DNA of 64,000 nucleotides, from NCBI RefSeq assembly GCF_019645835.1, contig NZ_CP080998.1, positions 1,488,001 through 1,552,000 of the forward strand, written 5' to 3'. The DNA is from Mycolicibacterium holsaticum DSM 44478 = JCM 12374 (GTDB lineage Bacteria > Actinomycetota > Actinomycetes > Mycobacteriales > Mycobacteriaceae). Numbering within the stretch: position 1 is the stretch's first letter; every line of letters begins with the position of its first letter. Under the pieces are notes generated by a model. That model did no database searches and was not told where the DNA came from. It saw only the letters and a program-made list of their open reading frames with translations. This document shows, piece after piece, positions 47,724 through 60,226 of the stretch. The translations under genes were made by a program, and so were the position numbers.

Positions 47724-49376
47724 GTGACCCCCGCTGACCTCGCCGAGCTGCTCAAGACCACCACCGCCGCGGTGCTGGCCGAGCGCGGGCTGGACGCCTC
47801 GGCGCTGCCGGCCACCGTCACCGTCGAGCGCCCGCGAAACCCCGACCACGGCGACTACGCCACCAACCTTGCCCTGCAGCTCGGCAAGAAGGTCGGCGTC
47901 AACCCGCGTGAGCTGGCCGATTGGCTGGCCACCGCCCTAGCCGCGCGCGACGGCATCGCCGCTGCCGACGTCGCCGGGCCCGGGTTCGTCAACCTGCGCC
48001 TGGAGGCCTCCGCTCAGAACGCCATCATCGACAACGTCCTGGCCGCCGGGGCCGGCTACGGCCACTCCGACGCGCTCACCGGGCAGCGGATCAACCTCGA
48101 GTTCGTCTCGGCCAACCCCACCGGGCCGATCCATATCGGCGGCACCCGCTGGGCCGCCGTCGGCGACACGCTGGGCCGGCTGTTGTCCACCCAGGGTGCC
48201 CACGTCACCCGCGAGTATTACTTCAACGACCACGGTGCCCAGATCGACCGGTTCACCAGCTCGTTGATCGCGGCCGCCAAGGGTGAGCCCACCCCCGACG
48301 ACGGCTACGCGGGCGACTACATCAAAGACATCGCCGCACAGGTGCTCGCCAAAGACCCCGAGGCGCTGACCCTGCCCGACGACCGGATGCGCGAGACGTT
48401 CCGGGCGATCGGCGTCGACCTGATGTTCAGCCACATCAAACAGTCGCTGCACGACTTCGGCACGGACTTCGACGTCTACACCCACGAAGATTCGATGCAC
48501 ACCTCCGGGCGGGTCGACCACGCCATCGCCAGGCTTCGCGACGCGGGCACCGTCTACGAAAAGGACGGCGCAGTCTGGCTGCGCACCACCGACTTCGGCG
48601 ACGACAAGGACCGCGTCATCATCAAGAGCGACGGCGTCCCTGCGTACATCGCCGCCGACATCGCCTACTACCTCGACAAGCGCGAGCGCGGATTCGACCT
48701 GTGCATCTACATGCTCGGCGCCGACCACCACGGCTACATCGCCCGGCTCAAGGCGGTCGCCGCGGCCCTCGGTGACGACCCCACCACCGTCGAGGTGCTC
48801 ATCGGGCAGATGGTCAACCTGGTCCGCGAGGGTCAGCCGGTGCGGATGAGCAAGCGGGCTGGCACGGTGATCACCCTTGACGACCTGGTCGAGGCCATCG
48901 GCGTCGACGCCGCCCGCTACTCGCTGATCCGCTCCTCGGTGGACAGCCCGATCGACATCGACCTCGAGCTGTGGTCCTCGGCCTCGAACGAAAACCCGGT
49001 CTACTACGTGCAATACGCGCACGCGCGGCTCTCGGCGCTGGCGCGCAACGCCGCCGACCTCGGGGTCGCCGCCGACACCTCGAACCTGCAGCTGCTGACC
49101 CATGACAAGGAAGGCACGCTGATCCGCAACATCGGCGAGTTCCCGCGTGTGCTGAAAACCGCCTCGGCCCTGCGTGAACCGCATCGGGTGTCGCGCTACC
49201 TCGAGGACCTCGCCGGCGACTACCACCGGTTCTACGACTCCTGCCGCGTCCTGCCTCAAGGCGACGAAGCGCCCAACGAGTTGCACAGCGCCCGGTTGGC
49301 GCTGTGCCAGGCCACCCGTCAGGTCATCGCCAACGGCCTGGGCATCCTCGGCGTCACCGCACCGGAGCGCATGTGA
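47724..49376 (+). CDS. argS: arginyl-tRNA synthetase
   Basis: A 550-aa class I synthetase from GTG 47724. The N-terminal Add-1 domain ([20 protein letters not shown]) is followed by the HIGH-type motif HIGG ([20 protein letters not shown]). The ArgRS catalytic core contains [13 protein letters not shown] and the KMSKS-type motif VRMSKRAG. The anticodon-binding DALR domain is at the C-terminus ([15 protein letters not shown] onwards). Size matches M. tuberculosis Rv1292. Its stop overlaps the lysA GTG (ATGTGATC), beginning the argS-lysA-thrA-thrC-thrB run. Confidence 0.97.
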   Translation: MTPADLAELLKTTTAAVLAERGLDASALPATVTVERPRNPDHGDYATNLALQLGKKVGVNPRELADWLATALAARDGIAAADVAGPGFVNLRLEASAQNAIIDNVLAAGAGYGHSDALTGQRINLEFVSANPTGPIHIGGTRWAAVGDTLGRLLSTQGAHVTREYYFNDHGAQIDRFTSSLIAAAKGEPTPDDGYAGDYIKDIAAQVLAKDPEALTLPDDRMRETFRAIGVDLMFSHIKQSLHDFGTDFDVYTHEDSMHTSGRVDHAIARLRDAGTVYEKDGAVWLRTTDFGDDKDRVIIKSDGVPAYIAADIAYYLDKRERGFDLCIYMLGADHHGYIARLKAVAAALGDDPTTVEVLIGQMVNLVREGQPVRMSKRAGTVITLDDLVEAIGVDAARYSLIRSSVDSPIDIDLELWSSASNENPVYYVQYAHARLSALARNAADLGVAADTSNLQLLTHDKEGTLIRNIGEFPRVLKTASALREPHRVSRYLEDLAGDYHRFYDSCRVLPQGDEAPNELHSARLALCQATRQVIANGLGILGVTAPERM

Positions 49377-50791
49377 TCGCCCACCCCGCCGGACCCCGGC
49401 ACGCCGAAGAGGTGCACCACGGCGGCACCCCGCCCCGCCCGCAGTCCCTGGACGAAGTGCTGATGCTCGCGCCGAATGTGTGGCCGCGCAACGCTGTTCG
49501 CGGCGACGACGGCGTGGTGTCGATTGCGGGCGTGCCGGTCACCGACATCGCCGCCGAGTTCGGCACTCCGGTTTTCGTGATCGACGAGGACGACTTCCGG
49601 TCCCGCTGCCGCGAGATCGCTGCGGCCTTCGGCGGGGGAGACAACGTGCGCTACGCCGCCAAGGCGTTCTTGTGCACCGAAATCGCCCGCTGGGTCGACG
49701 AGGAAGGTCTCGCGCTCGACGTCGCCAGCGGCGGTGAACTCGCCGTCGCGCTGCACGCCGGATTCCCTGCCGAACGAATCGCGTTGCACGGCAACAACAA
49801 ATCGGTCGACGAGCTGACTGCTGCCGTCAAGGCCGGGGTTGGACACGTAGTCGTGGACTCGATGATCGAGATCGAGCGCCTCGATGAGATCGCCCGCGCC
49901 GCAGGTGTGGTGCAAGACGTCCTGGTGCGCGTCACCGTCGGCGTCGAAGCCCACACCCACGAATTCATCTCCACCGCACACGAAGACCAGAAGTTCGGCC
50001 TGTCGTTGGCAGCTGGGGCCGCGATGCAGGCCGTGCGCAAGGTCTTCGCCGCCGACCATCTGCGACTGGTCGGCCTGCACAGCCACATCGGATCCCAGAT
50101 CTTCGACGTCGCAGGCTTCGAGCTCGCTGCCCACCGCGTCATCGGGCTGCTGCGGGACGTGGTCGCCGAATTCGGTGTCGACAAGACGTCGCAGATGTCC
50201 ACCGTCGACCTCGGTGGGGGACTGGGTATCTCGTATCTACCGCATGACGACCCGCCGCCGGTGGCCGAACTCGCCGCCAAGCTCAGCGCCATCGTCCGCG
50301 ACGAGTCAGCGGCCGTCGGGCTGCCGACACCCCGGCTCGTCGTCGAACCCGGCCGCGCGATCGCCGGCCCCGGCACCATCACGCTGTATCGCGTCGGCAC
50401 CGTCAAGGATGTCGCCGTCTCATCCGACAGATACCGCCGCTACGTCAGCGTCGACGGCGGGATGAGCGACAACATCCGCACGTCTCTATACGACGCCGAA
50501 TACGACGCCCGGCTGGTGTCCCGGGTCAGCGACACATCGCCTGCGCTCGGTCGAATCGTCGGAAAGCACTGCGAGAGCGGCGATATCGTGGTACGCGATA
50601 CGTGGGTGCCCGACGACATCGAGCCCGGCGACCTGCTGGGGGTGGCGGCCACCGGCGCATATTGCTATTCGATGTCGAGCCGATACAACCTGATCGGTCG
50701 CCCCGCCGTGGTGGCCGTGCGCGACGGGCGGGCCCGCCTGATCCTGCGCCGGGAGACGGTCGACGACTTACTGAGTCTGGAAGTGAGGTAA
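49373..50791 (+). CDS. lysA: diaminopimelate decarboxylase
   Basis: A 472-aa PLP enzyme making L-lysine from meso-diaminopimelate. The PLP lysine is in [10 protein letters not shown]. Other signatures are [14 protein letters not shown], the [10 protein letters not shown] strand, the PLP-phosphate loop [11 protein letters not shown], and the C-terminal dimer-active-site motif [22 protein letters not shown] 49373 overlaps the argS stop. M. tuberculosis LysA is about 25 residues shorter, so an internal start such as ATG 49463 (MLAPNVWP) is possible. Confidence 0.96.
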   Translation: MIAHPAGPRHAEEVHHGGTPPRPQSLDEVLMLAPNVWPRNAVRGDDGVVSIAGVPVTDIAAEFGTPVFVIDEDDFRSRCREIAAAFGGGDNVRYAAKAFLCTEIARWVDEEGLALDVASGGELAVALHAGFPAERIALHGNNKSVDELTAAVKAGVGHVVVDSMIEIERLDEIARAAGVVQDVLVRVTVGVEAHTHEFISTAHEDQKFGLSLAAGAAMQAVRKVFAADHLRLVGLHSHIGSQIFDVAGFELAAHRVIGLLRDVVAEFGVDKTSQMSTVDLGGGLGISYLPHDDPPPVAELAAKLSAIVRDESAAVGLPTPRLVVEPGRAIAGPGTITLYRVGTVKDVAVSSDRYRRYVSVDGGMSDNIRTSLYDAEYDARLVSRVSDTSPALGRIVGKHCESGDIVVRDTWVPDDIEPGDLLGVAATGAYCYSMSSRYNLIGRPAVVAVRDGRARLILRRETVDDLLSLEVR

Positions 50792-50794
50792 ACG

Positions 50795-52115
50795 ATGACC
50801 AGGCAGCACAAACCCGTCGGGGTAGCGGTGCTCGGGCTGGGCAACGTCGGGAGCCAAGTCGTCCGCATCATCGAGGACAGCGCCGAGGATCTGGCCGCCC
50901 GCATCGGTGCTCCGCTGGTGCTGCGCGGCGTCGGGGTCCGGCGGGTGGCCGACGATCGCGGTGTGCCCGTCGACATGCTCACCGACAACATCGAAGAACT
51001 CGTCTCCCGTGACGACGTCGACATCGTCGTCGAGTTGATGGGACCGGTCGAGCCCGCACGCAAGGCCATCCTGTCCGCGCTGGAACAACGCAAGTCGGTG
51101 GTCACCGCCAACAAGGCGCTGATGGCCGTGTCGACCGGTGAACTCGCCCAAGCGGCCGAGCACGCCCACGTCGACCTGTATTTCGAGGCCGCGGTGGCAG
51201 GCGCCATCCCGGTCATCCGTCCGCTGACCCAGTCGCTGGCCGGTGACACCGTGCTGCGGGTGGCTGGCATCGTCAACGGCACCACCAACTACATCCTGTC
51301 CGAGATGGGCAGCACGGGCGCCGATTACCACAGCGCCCTGGCCGATGCCAGCGCGCTGGGTTACGCCGAAGCCGACCCGACCGCCGACGTCGAGGGCTAT
51401 GACGCGGCCGCCAAGGCCGCGATCCTCGCCTCGATCGCCTTCCACACCCGGGTCACCGCCGACGACGTGTACCGCGAAGGCATCACCAAGGTCACCCCGG
51501 CCGACTTCGCGTCGGCCCGCGCGCTCGGCTGCACGATCAAACTCCTGGCGATCTGCGAGCGGCTGACCTCTGATGAAGGCCTACAACGGGTTTCGGCCCG
51601 GGTTTATCCCGCTCTGGTGCCGTTGGATCATCCGCTGGCCACCGTTAACGGCGCCTTCAACGCCGTGTTCGTGGAGGCCGAGGCCGCCGGTCAGCTGATG
51701 TTCTACGGCCAGGGTGCAGGCGGGGCGCCCACCGCCTCGGCGGTAATGGGTGATCTGGTGATGGCCGCGCGCAACCGCGTACAGGGCGGGCGCGGACCCC
51801 GAGAATCCAAGTACGCCAAGTTGCCGATCTCGCCGATCGGCTTCATCCCGACCCGTTACTACGTCAACATGAACGTCGCCGACCTGCCAGGCGTGTTGTC
51901 CGCGGTGGCAGCGGAATTCGCCAAGCGGGAGGTGAGCATCGCCGAGGTCCGCCAGGAGGGGATGGTCGACGAAGGTGGTCAGCGGTGCGGCGCCCGCATC
52001 GTCGTCGTCACCCACCAGGCCACCGACGCGGCGCTGTCGGAGACCGTCGCCGCGCTCGCCGAGCTCGACGTGGTGCAGAGCATCAACAGCGTGCTCCGCA
52101 TGGAAGGAACCACCA

Positions 52116-52123
<8 letters not shown>
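50795..52123 (+). CDS. thrA: homoserine dehydrogenase
   Basis: A 442-aa NAD(P)-dependent enzyme converting aspartate semialdehyde to homoserine. The N-terminal nucleotide-binding motif is [14 protein letters not shown]. The catalytic domain includes [14 protein letters not shown] and the aspartate/lysine segment [20 protein letters not shown]. The C-terminal ACT domain ([20 protein letters not shown]) is expected to give threonine feedback control. It starts 3 bp after lysA and its stop overlaps the thrC start region (AATGAGTAG). Corresponds to Rv1294 (thrA/hom). Confidence 0.96.
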
Positions 52124-54160
<2,037 letters not shown>

Positions 54161-54436
54161 GTTGCAACATCAGCCACACGTGTCTTTCTTGCTTCCAGCC
54201 CCGATGCGCGTTATTCTCGCTTTTGTCCAGCAATCGCAGCGTCTCTGCCTGCGCCGACACTAGGACACCACTCATTTTCCCCGTGATTTACCCGTGGGCT
54301 GACGGTTCGTCGCATACCGGCGAATCCCGGCAATCGCCGTTGCACACGCAATGGTGGCGCCCAAGCGTTTAGCGGATCAGCTGAGCGCAACCCAATCCCC
54401 GCATGACTCGAACGGCGAGGGAGAGAAAGGACATCC
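54161..54436 (+). promoter_or_regulatory. rho 5' leader region
   Basis: This 276-bp gap must hold the rho promoter and leader. It contains pyrimidine-rich segments (for example TGTCTTTCTTGCTTCC near 54181) of the kind Rho itself could bind for autoregulation. No hairpin or coding frame with a ribosome site stands out. GAGGGAGAGAAAGGA (54417-54431) precedes the rho GTG. Confidence 0.35.
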
Positions 54437-56368
54437 GTGACTGAAACGGACCTCATCACGGCTGGTGGCAGTAGCGAGGACGCTGCGCCGCCGAACACCG
54501 TGACTTCAGACAACCCTGCGGCAGTCGATGCGCCCGCCAGCGCGTCCGCCGCGGAGGCGGCGCCAGCCGCCGGTGTTGCATCTGGCAACCGCAGCGCCTC
54601 GCTGTCCAGCATGGTGCTGCCGGAGCTGCGCGCGTTGGCCAAGGAGATCGGCATCGACGGCGCGTCGGGAATGCGGAAGAGCGAACTCGTCGCCGCGATC
54701 CGCGATCGCCGCGGCGAGTCCAACGGCCGAGCGGGCGGCGATGCCGCCCCGGCCGCCAAAGCCAAAGAGGCGCCGGCCACCGCCGACGCCCCAGCCACCG
54801 AGAAGGCCCCCGACAAGGCCGCTGACAAGACGGCCGACAAGCCCGCGGAGAAGGCCGACAACGCCGGCTCCGGCGATGACAACGAGCAGTCGACGCGTCA
54901 GCGTCGCGAACGTCGCAGCGCCAACCGTGGTGCTGGTGCACCTTCGGGCTCCGAGCAGAGCGGTCAGGACACCAAGCAGGACACCAAGCAAAACACCAAG
55001 TCGGACAACAAGGCCAACCAGGACACCAGGTCGGACTCCAAGTCCGACGACAGGTCCGACGGCGATCAGCAGGGCGGCCAGCAGAACCGCGGCGGCTCCA
55101 ATGCCGACGACGACGGCGACGGCCGGGGCGGCCGCCGGGGCCGCCGGTTCCGGGACCGCCGGCGCCGCGAGCGCGGTGGCGGCGACGGAGGCGGCGATAC
55201 CGAGCTCCGTGAGGACGACGTCGTGCAGCCCGTCGCGGGCATCCTCGACGTGCTGGACAACTACGCGTTCGTCCGGACCTCCGGCTACCTCGCCGGCCCC
55301 AACGACGTCTACGTCTCGATGAACATGGTGCGCAAGAACGGCCTGCGCCGCGGCGACGCGGTCACTGGTGCGGTGCGCGTGCCCAAAGAAGGTGAAGGCG
55401 GCGGTCAAAATCCGCGGCAGAAGTTCAACCCGCTGGTGCGGCTGGACACCGTCAACGGCAAGCCCGTCGACGAGGCCAAGAAGCGGCCGGAGTTCAACAA
55501 GCTCACGCCGCTGTACCCGAACCAGCGGCTGCGGCTGGAGACCACACCCGACCGGCTGACCACGCGTGTCATCGACCTGATCATGCCGATCGGCAAAGGG
55601 CAGCGCGCACTGATCGTGTCGCCCCCGAAGGCCGGTAAGACCACGATCCTGCAGGACATCGCGAACGCGATCACGCAGAACAACCCGGAATGCCACCTGA
55701 TGGTGGTGCTCGTCGACGAGCGTCCGGAAGAGGTCACCGACATGCAGCGCTCGGTCAAGGGCGAGGTGATCGCCTCGACCTTCGACCGTCCGCCCTCAGA
55801 CCACACCCAGGCCGCCGAGCTCGCGATCGAGCGCGCCAAGCGCCTGGTCGAGCAGGGCAAGGACGTCGTCGTGCTGCTGGACTCGATCACCCGACTGGGC
55901 CGCGCGTACAACAACGCGTCACCGGCATCGGGCCGCATCCTGTCCGGTGGTGTCGACTCGACCGCGCTGTATCCGCCGAAGCGGTTCCTGGGCGCGGCCC
56001 GCAACATCGAAGAGGGCGGCTCGCTGACGATCATCGCCACCGCGATGGTCGAGACCGGCTCCACCGGTGACACGGTCATCTTCGAGGAGTTCAAGGGCAC
56101 CGGCAACGCCGAGCTCAAGCTGGACCGCAAGATCGCCGAGCGCCGGGTCTTCCCGGCCGTCGACGTGAACCCGTCGGGCACCCGCAAGGACGAGCTGCTG
56201 CTCGGTCCCGACGAGTTCGCCGTCGTGCACAAGCTGCGTCGCGTGTTGAGCGGCCTTGACCCGCATCAGGCCATCGACCTGTTGATGAGCCAGCTGCGCA
56301 AGACCAAGACCAACTACGAGTTCCTGGTCCAGGTCTCCAAGACCGCCCCGGGCGCCGACTCCGAGTGA
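54437..56368 (+). CDS. rho: transcription termination factor Rho (with long actinobacterial insertion)
   Basis: A 643-aa hexameric RNA helicase. The Rho N-terminal helical domain (MVLPELRALAKEIGIDGASG, about residue 55-75) is followed by a charged insertion of about 150 residues, rich in Lys, Asp, Arg and Gly with a repeated TKQDTKQNTKSDNK-type run. Next are the RNA-binding OB fold (GILDVLDNYAFVRTSGYLAG) and the RecA ATPase with Walker A SPPKAGKTTIL, the Q-loop and R-loop regions, and the C-terminal VHKLRRVLSGLDPHQAIDLL. The insertion is typical of high-GC actinobacteria and adds RNA-binding capacity. Corresponds to Rv1297. Confidence 0.97.
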   Translation: MTETDLITAGGSSEDAAPPNTVTSDNPAAVDAPASASAAEAAPAAGVASGNRSASLSSMVLPELRALAKEIGIDGASGMRKSELVAAIRDRRGESNGRAGGDAAPAAKAKEAPATADAPATEKAPDKAADKTADKPAEKADNAGSGDDNEQSTRQRRERRSANRGAGAPSGSEQSGQDTKQDTKQNTKSDNKANQDTRSDSKSDDRSDGDQQGGQQNRGGSNADDDGDGRGGRRGRRFRDRRRRERGGGDGGGDTELREDDVVQPVAGILDVLDNYAFVRTSGYLAGPNDVYVSMNMVRKNGLRRGDAVTGAVRVPKEGEGGGQNPRQKFNPLVRLDTVNGKPVDEAKKRPEFNKLTPLYPNQRLRLETTPDRLTTRVIDLIMPIGKGQRALIVSPPKAGKTTILQDIANAITQNNPECHLMVVLVDERPEEVTDMQRSVKGEVIASTFDRPPSDHTQAAELAIERAKRLVEQGKDVVVLLDSITRLGRAYNNASPASGRILSGGVDSTALYPPKRFLGAARNIEEGGSLTIIATAMVETGSTGDTVIFEEFKGTGNAELKLDRKIAERRVFPAVDVNPSGTRKDELLLGPDEFAVVHKLRRVLSGLDPHQAIDLLMSQLRKTKTNYEFLVQVSKTAPGADSE

Positions 56369-56370
56369 GC

Positions 56371-56419
56371 GATTTCGGTGTAGTTCGTCACGCTCAGCGC
56401 GACCAACTACACCGAAATC
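56371..56419. terminator. long perfect hairpin between rho and tetR
   Basis: GATTTCGGTGTAGTT (56371-56385) pairs perfectly with AACTACACCGAAATC (56405-56419), a 15-bp stem with a 19-nt loop, starting 2 bp after the rho stop. The TetR stop codon overlaps the far arm. No U-tract follows. It is well placed as a bidirectional transcript end or RNA 3'-end stabiliser. Confidence 0.7.
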
Positions 56420-57026
56420 ACACGGACGCGGGGTCGACCCGCAACCCGGGCATGACGTAGCGACGCACGTGCGTCAACACCGCGTCGTCGTCGCCGGGGT
56501 CCAGCGTGTCTCCGGGCACGGTGGCCAGCGAAATCAACACCCGGGCAATCCATTCCGACGCTTCGGCGACGTCGACGTCGGCGTGGATCTCGCCGCTGTC
56601 ACGGGCAGCGATCAGATAACGCGACCAGAACTCGGCCAGGTCCGGCACCAGCCCCTGCACACCGGCGCCGGCACACGCGGCGAACTCGTCGGGTTCCTCG
56701 ATGCGCAGCTTCATCAACAGGGCGCCGGGGTCGTCATAGGCGCTGCGGCCGTGCCGGATTCCGGCCACAATCTGACGGTCCAGCCCCTCGACCTGTTCGA
56801 GCACCGCGTGTGCCTCTGACCAGTAGGCATCGTTGAGCCGGACGATCGCCGCACCCAACAGCGTGACTTTATCGGGGAAATGCCGGTATAACCAACCCCG
56901 TGATATCCCGGCGACTTCAGCCACCTCGGACACCGTGGTCGCCCGAATACCCTTGGCGCGCAGACAGACTTCCGCCGCATCGATCAACCGATCGCGGACG
57001 TTCTTGGTCGCGGGGCTGCTCGTCAC
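56418..57026 (-). CDS. TetR-family transcriptional regulator
   Basis: A 202-aa regulator. GTG 57026 (VTSSPATKNVRDRLIDAAEV) is preferred because upstream codons to 57092 run through the putative operator. The HTH is IRATTVSEVAEVAGISRGWL and YRHFPDKVTLLGAAIVRLND. The C-terminal ligand domain is helical. It is divergent from an acyl-CoA ligase gene with a palindrome between them, so it probably represses that gene and itself in response to an acyl-CoA or acid. Confidence 0.9.
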   Translation of the reverse strand: MTSSPATKNVRDRLIDAAEVCLRAKGIRATTVSEVAEVAGISRGWLYRHFPDKVTLLGAAIVRLNDAYWSEAHAVLEQVEGLDRQIVAGIRHGRSAYDDPGALLMKLRIEEPDEFAACAGAGVQGLVPDLAEFWSRYLIAARDSGEIHADVDVAEASEWIARVLISLATVPGDTLDPGDDDAVLTHVRRYVMPGLRVDPASV

Positions 57027-57071
57027 CGGTCGCCCTCTCGTCGTTTGCGTCCCTGCTGGGGCACTCACCGC

Positions 57072-57093
57072 ATTGTGACATGGTAGACACAAT
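57072..57093. promoter_or_regulatory. TetR-type operator palindrome
   Basis: ATTGTG-N10-CACAAT (57072-57077 and 57088-57093) is a perfect inverted repeat, 30 bp before the ligase start and 46 bp before the proposed tetR start. Its size fits a TetR dimer. Confidence 0.5.
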
Positions 57094-57123
57094 TCAAAAT
57101 CTGTTCACTGTCGAGAGGTGACC

Positions 57124-58701
57124 ATGGCGGACACACTCCAGCAGCTGCTTCGGGAGCGCGCCCAACAGGACACCGTCGCGGTGAAGCACGACGACCGGAC
57201 GTGGACGTGGCGCGAACATGTGGCCGACGCCAGCGCACAGGCCGCCGCGCTGATCGGCTCGGCGGACCCCGACCGTCCGTTGCACGTCGGGGTGCTGCTC
57301 GGCAATACCCCGGAGATGCTGACCGCACTGGCCGCCGCGGCGCTGGGCGGCTACGTGCTCTGCGGAATCAACACCACCCGCCGTGGCGAGGCGCTCGCGC
57401 GTGACATCGCCAAGGTCGAATGCCAGTTCCTGCTCACCGACACCGAGCACCGGCATCTGCTCGACGGCCTGGACCTGCCGGGGGTCACCGTCTTCGACAC
57501 CGCCGACGCCCGGTGGGCGCAGCTGCGCGCGTCCGCGCCGCCCTTGACTCCCAAGCGCGACGCCGCCCCCGACGACACGTTCATGATGATCTTCACGTCA
57601 GGCACCAGCGGTAACCCCAAAGCCGTGCAGGTGGCCAACGCCATGGTGCTGTTCGCGGGAACCGCGTTGGTCGACAAGTTCGGCCTGACCGCCCAAGACA
57701 CCTGCTACCTGTCGATGCCGCTGTTTCATTCCAACGCCGTGGTCGGCGGCTGGGCGCCGGCCCTGGTGGCCGGGGCGGCGATGGTGCCCGCGAAGTTCTC
57801 GGCGTCACGTTTCCTGGCCGACATCCGCCGTCACGGCGCCACCTACATGAACTACGTCGGCAAGCCGCTGGCCTATGTGCTGGCGACTCCGCAGCGGCCC
57901 GACGACATCGACAACCCGCTGCGCGTGGCGTTCGGAAACGAAGCAACCGACCGCGACATCGAGGAATTCGGGCGGCGGTTCGGCGTGACCGTCGATGACG
58001 GGTTCGGTTCCACCGAGAACGCCGTGATCATCACCCGCACACCCGACACACCGAAAGGATCTGTCGGCAAAGGGTTTCCCGGTGTGGCCATCTACAACAG
58101 CGACACCGTCACAGAGTGCCCGCCCGCGGTGTTCGACGGCAACGGCGCGTTGCTCAACGCCGACGAGGCCATCGGTGAACTGGTGAACACCTCGGGCACC
58201 GGCTTCTTCTCGGGCTACTACAACGACGAAGCCGCCAACGCCGAGCGCACCCGACACGGCATGTACTGGTCAGGAGACCTGGCCTACCGCGACGCCGAGG
58301 GCTGGATCTACCTCGCAGGCCGCACCGCCGACTGGATGCGCGTGGACGGCGAGAACATGACCACCGCCCCGATCGAGCGCATCCTGCTGCGGCTGGCGCC
58401 CATCAACCGTGTCGCGGTCTACCCGGTGCCCGACGAGCTGGTCGGCGACCAGGTGATGGCCGCGGTCGTGCTGCAGGACGGCGCCGAACTCACCCCGGAG
58501 GTGTTCGAGGAGTTCCTGGCCGCCCAGAGCGACCTGTCGCCGAAGGCGTGGCCGCGCTACGTCTGGATCGCCGACGACCTGCCGAGCACCGCGACGAACA
58601 AGATCCTCAAGCGCGAGCTGATCGCGCGCGGCACCGACCCCGGGGGGCGCACGCTGTGGCGGCGCGACGGCGGCAAGTTCCGTCCCTACCCGGCGGAATA
58701 G
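57124..58701 (+). CDS. acyl-CoA synthetase / AMP-dependent ligase (FadD-like)
   Basis: A 525-aa ANL-family ligase activating a carboxylic acid to its CoA thioester. Motif A3 is FTSGTSGNPKAVQ, A5-type FGSTENAVI, A7 YWSGDLAYRD and A8 AGRTADWMRVDGEN. The catalytic A10 lysine is in TATNKILKREL. ATG 57124 lies 6 bp after GAGAGG; GTG 57118 is an in-frame alternative. Its N-terminus resembles FadD17/FadD1-type enzymes, but the specific member cannot be named. Probably regulated by the divergent TetR. Confidence 0.9.
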   Translation: MADTLQQLLRERAQQDTVAVKHDDRTWTWREHVADASAQAAALIGSADPDRPLHVGVLLGNTPEMLTALAAAALGGYVLCGINTTRRGEALARDIAKVECQFLLTDTEHRHLLDGLDLPGVTVFDTADARWAQLRASAPPLTPKRDAAPDDTFMMIFTSGTSGNPKAVQVANAMVLFAGTALVDKFGLTAQDTCYLSMPLFHSNAVVGGWAPALVAGAAMVPAKFSASRFLADIRRHGATYMNYVGKPLAYVLATPQRPDDIDNPLRVAFGNEATDRDIEEFGRRFGVTVDDGFGSTENAVIITRTPDTPKGSVGKGFPGVAIYNSDTVTECPPAVFDGNGALLNADEAIGELVNTSGTGFFSGYYNDEAANAERTRHGMYWSGDLAYRDAEGWIYLAGRTADWMRVDGENMTTAPIERILLRLAPINRVAVYPVPDELVGDQVMAAVVLQDGAELTPEVFEEFLAAQSDLSPKAWPRYVWIADDLPSTATNKILKRELIARGTDPGGRTLWRRDGGKFRPYPAE

Positions 58702-58743
58702 CGAGGGCCGGGCAGGCGTTTAGGCTGCTGGCGGTCAAGCTGG

Positions 58744-58806
58744 CATAATGGACCGTCGACCCTCGGCTCCGGTTCACGCCATCCACCTTCATTGAATCCA
58801 TGAAGG
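58744..58806 (+). promoter_or_regulatory. rpmE promoter -10 and leader hairpin
   Basis: A CATAAT -10 element (58744-58749, preceded by TGG) lies 95 bp before rpmE. The leader contains a perfect hairpin CCTTCAT-TGAATCC-ATGAAGG (58786-58806), 31 bp before the start codon. A conserved L31 leader in actinobacteria has been described as an autoregulatory RNA, and this hairpin may be that element. Confidence 0.45.
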
Positions 58807-58837
58807 GGCGACCCGGGCCACGATCGAAGAGGAAGCC

Positions 58838-59074
58838 ATGAAAACGGGTATTCACCCTGACTACGTCGAGACCACGGTGCACTGCGGCTGTGGCAACACG
58901 TTCACCACGCGTAGCACCAAGAAGACCGGGCAGATCCACGTCGAGGTCTGCTCGCAGTGCCACCCGTTCTACACCGGCAAGCAGAAGATCCTCGACAGCG
59001 GCGGCCGCGTCGCCCGCTTCGAGAAGCGCTACGGCAAGCGCAAGACCGGCGAGAACACTTCAGCCGACAAGTAG
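58838..59074 (+). CDS. rpmE: 50S ribosomal protein L31 (zinc-binding form)
   Basis: A 78-aa L31. The zinc ligands of the C+ form are present: Cys16 and Cys18 (HCGCGNTF) and Cys38 and Cys41 ([16 protein letters not shown]). The start MKTGIHPDY is standard. The zinc-free paralogue elsewhere is usually Zur-regulated in mycobacteria; this is the zinc-replete copy (Rv1298). It is followed by prfA after 78 bp. Confidence 0.97.
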   Translation: MKTGIHPDYVETTVHCGCGNTFTTRSTKKTGQIHVEVCSQCHPFYTGKQKILDSGGRVARFEKRYGKRKTGENTSADK

Positions 59075-59152
59075 CTGCCTTTCCGGCGCCCGCTCTTGCC
59101 GCCCCGGCGGCCAGGCCGGGCGCCGGTCTGTGTTTCAGGGAAGGACGTCGAC

Positions 59153-60226
59153 GTGACGGACAACGGGACGGCGATCGATGCCGTGCTGGCCGAGCACGCC
59201 GACCTCGAACGCCAGCTGTCCGACCCTGCACTGCACTCCGATGCGGCCCAGGCCCGCAAGGTCGGCCGGCGGTTTGCCCAGCTATCACCGATTGTGGCGA
59301 CCTACCGCAAGTTGGAGGCCGCCCGCGGCGACCTCGAGGCGGCCCGCGAACTCGCCACCGACGACCCGTCGTTCGCCGCCGAAGTCGACGAACTGTCCGC
59401 CACGGTCACCGAACTCGACAACCACCTGACCGACCTGCTGGCCCCCCGCGACCCGCACGACCCCGACGACATCGTGCTGGAGGTCAAATCCGGCGAAGGC
59501 GGCGAGGAGTCCGCGCTGTTCGCCGCCGACCTGGCCCGCATGTACATCCGGTACGCCGAGCGGCGCGGCTGGAGCGTAACCGTGCTCGACGAGACCTTCT
59601 CCGACCTCGGCGGCTACAAGGACGCCACGCTGTCCATCCGGAGCAAGGGTGAGGCGGCCGACGGCGTGTGGTCGCGAATGAAGTTCGAGGGCGGCGTGCA
59701 CCGGGTGCAGCGGGTACCCGTCACCGAATCACAGGGCCGCGTGCACACCTCGGCGGCGGGCGTGCTGGTGTATCCCGAGCCCGAAGAGATCGAAGAAATC
59801 CAGATCGACGAGTCCGATCTGCGTATCGACGTCTACCGGTCGTCGGGCAAGGGCGGCCAGGGTGTCAACACCACCGACTCCGCGGTACGCATCACCCACC
59901 TTCCCACCGGCATCGTCGTCACCTGCCAGAACGAACGCTCGCAGCTGCAGAACAAGGCGCGCGCGCTGCAGGTCCTCGCCGCGCGGTTGAAGGCCCTGGC
60001 CGAAGAGCAGGCCCAGGCCGACGCGTCGGCGGACCGCGCCAGCCAGATCCGCACCGTCGACCGCAGCGAGCGCATCCGCACCTACAACTTCCCCGAGAAC
60101 CGGATCGCCGATCACCGGATCAACTTCAAGGCGCACAACCTCGACCAGGTCCTCGACGGCGACCTCGACCCGTTGTTCGACGCGCTGGCCGCCGCCGACA
60201 AACAAGCCAGGCTCGCGGCGACATGA
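59153..60226 (+). CDS. prfA: peptide chain release factor 1
   Basis: A 357-aa factor that reads UAA and UAG. The catalytic GGQ motif is in [17 protein letters not shown]. The codon-recognition region is [23 protein letters not shown] 59153 has an AGGGAAGGA ribosome site. Its stop overlaps the prmC ATG by 4 bp; PrmC methylates the GGQ glutamine of this protein, so co-translation makes sense. Confidence 0.97.
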   Translation: MTDNGTAIDAVLAEHADLERQLSDPALHSDAAQARKVGRRFAQLSPIVATYRKLEAARGDLEAARELATDDPSFAAEVDELSATVTELDNHLTDLLAPRDPHDPDDIVLEVKSGEGGEESALFAADLARMYIRYAERRGWSVTVLDETFSDLGGYKDATLSIRSKGEAADGVWSRMKFEGGVHRVQRVPVTESQGRVHTSAAGVLVYPEPEEIEEIQIDESDLRIDVYRSSGKGGQGVNTTDSAVRITHLPTGIVVTCQNERSQLQNKARALQVLAARLKALAEEQAQADASADRASQIRTVDRSERIRTYNFPENRIADHRINFKAHNLDQVLDGDLDPLFDALAAADKQARLAAT

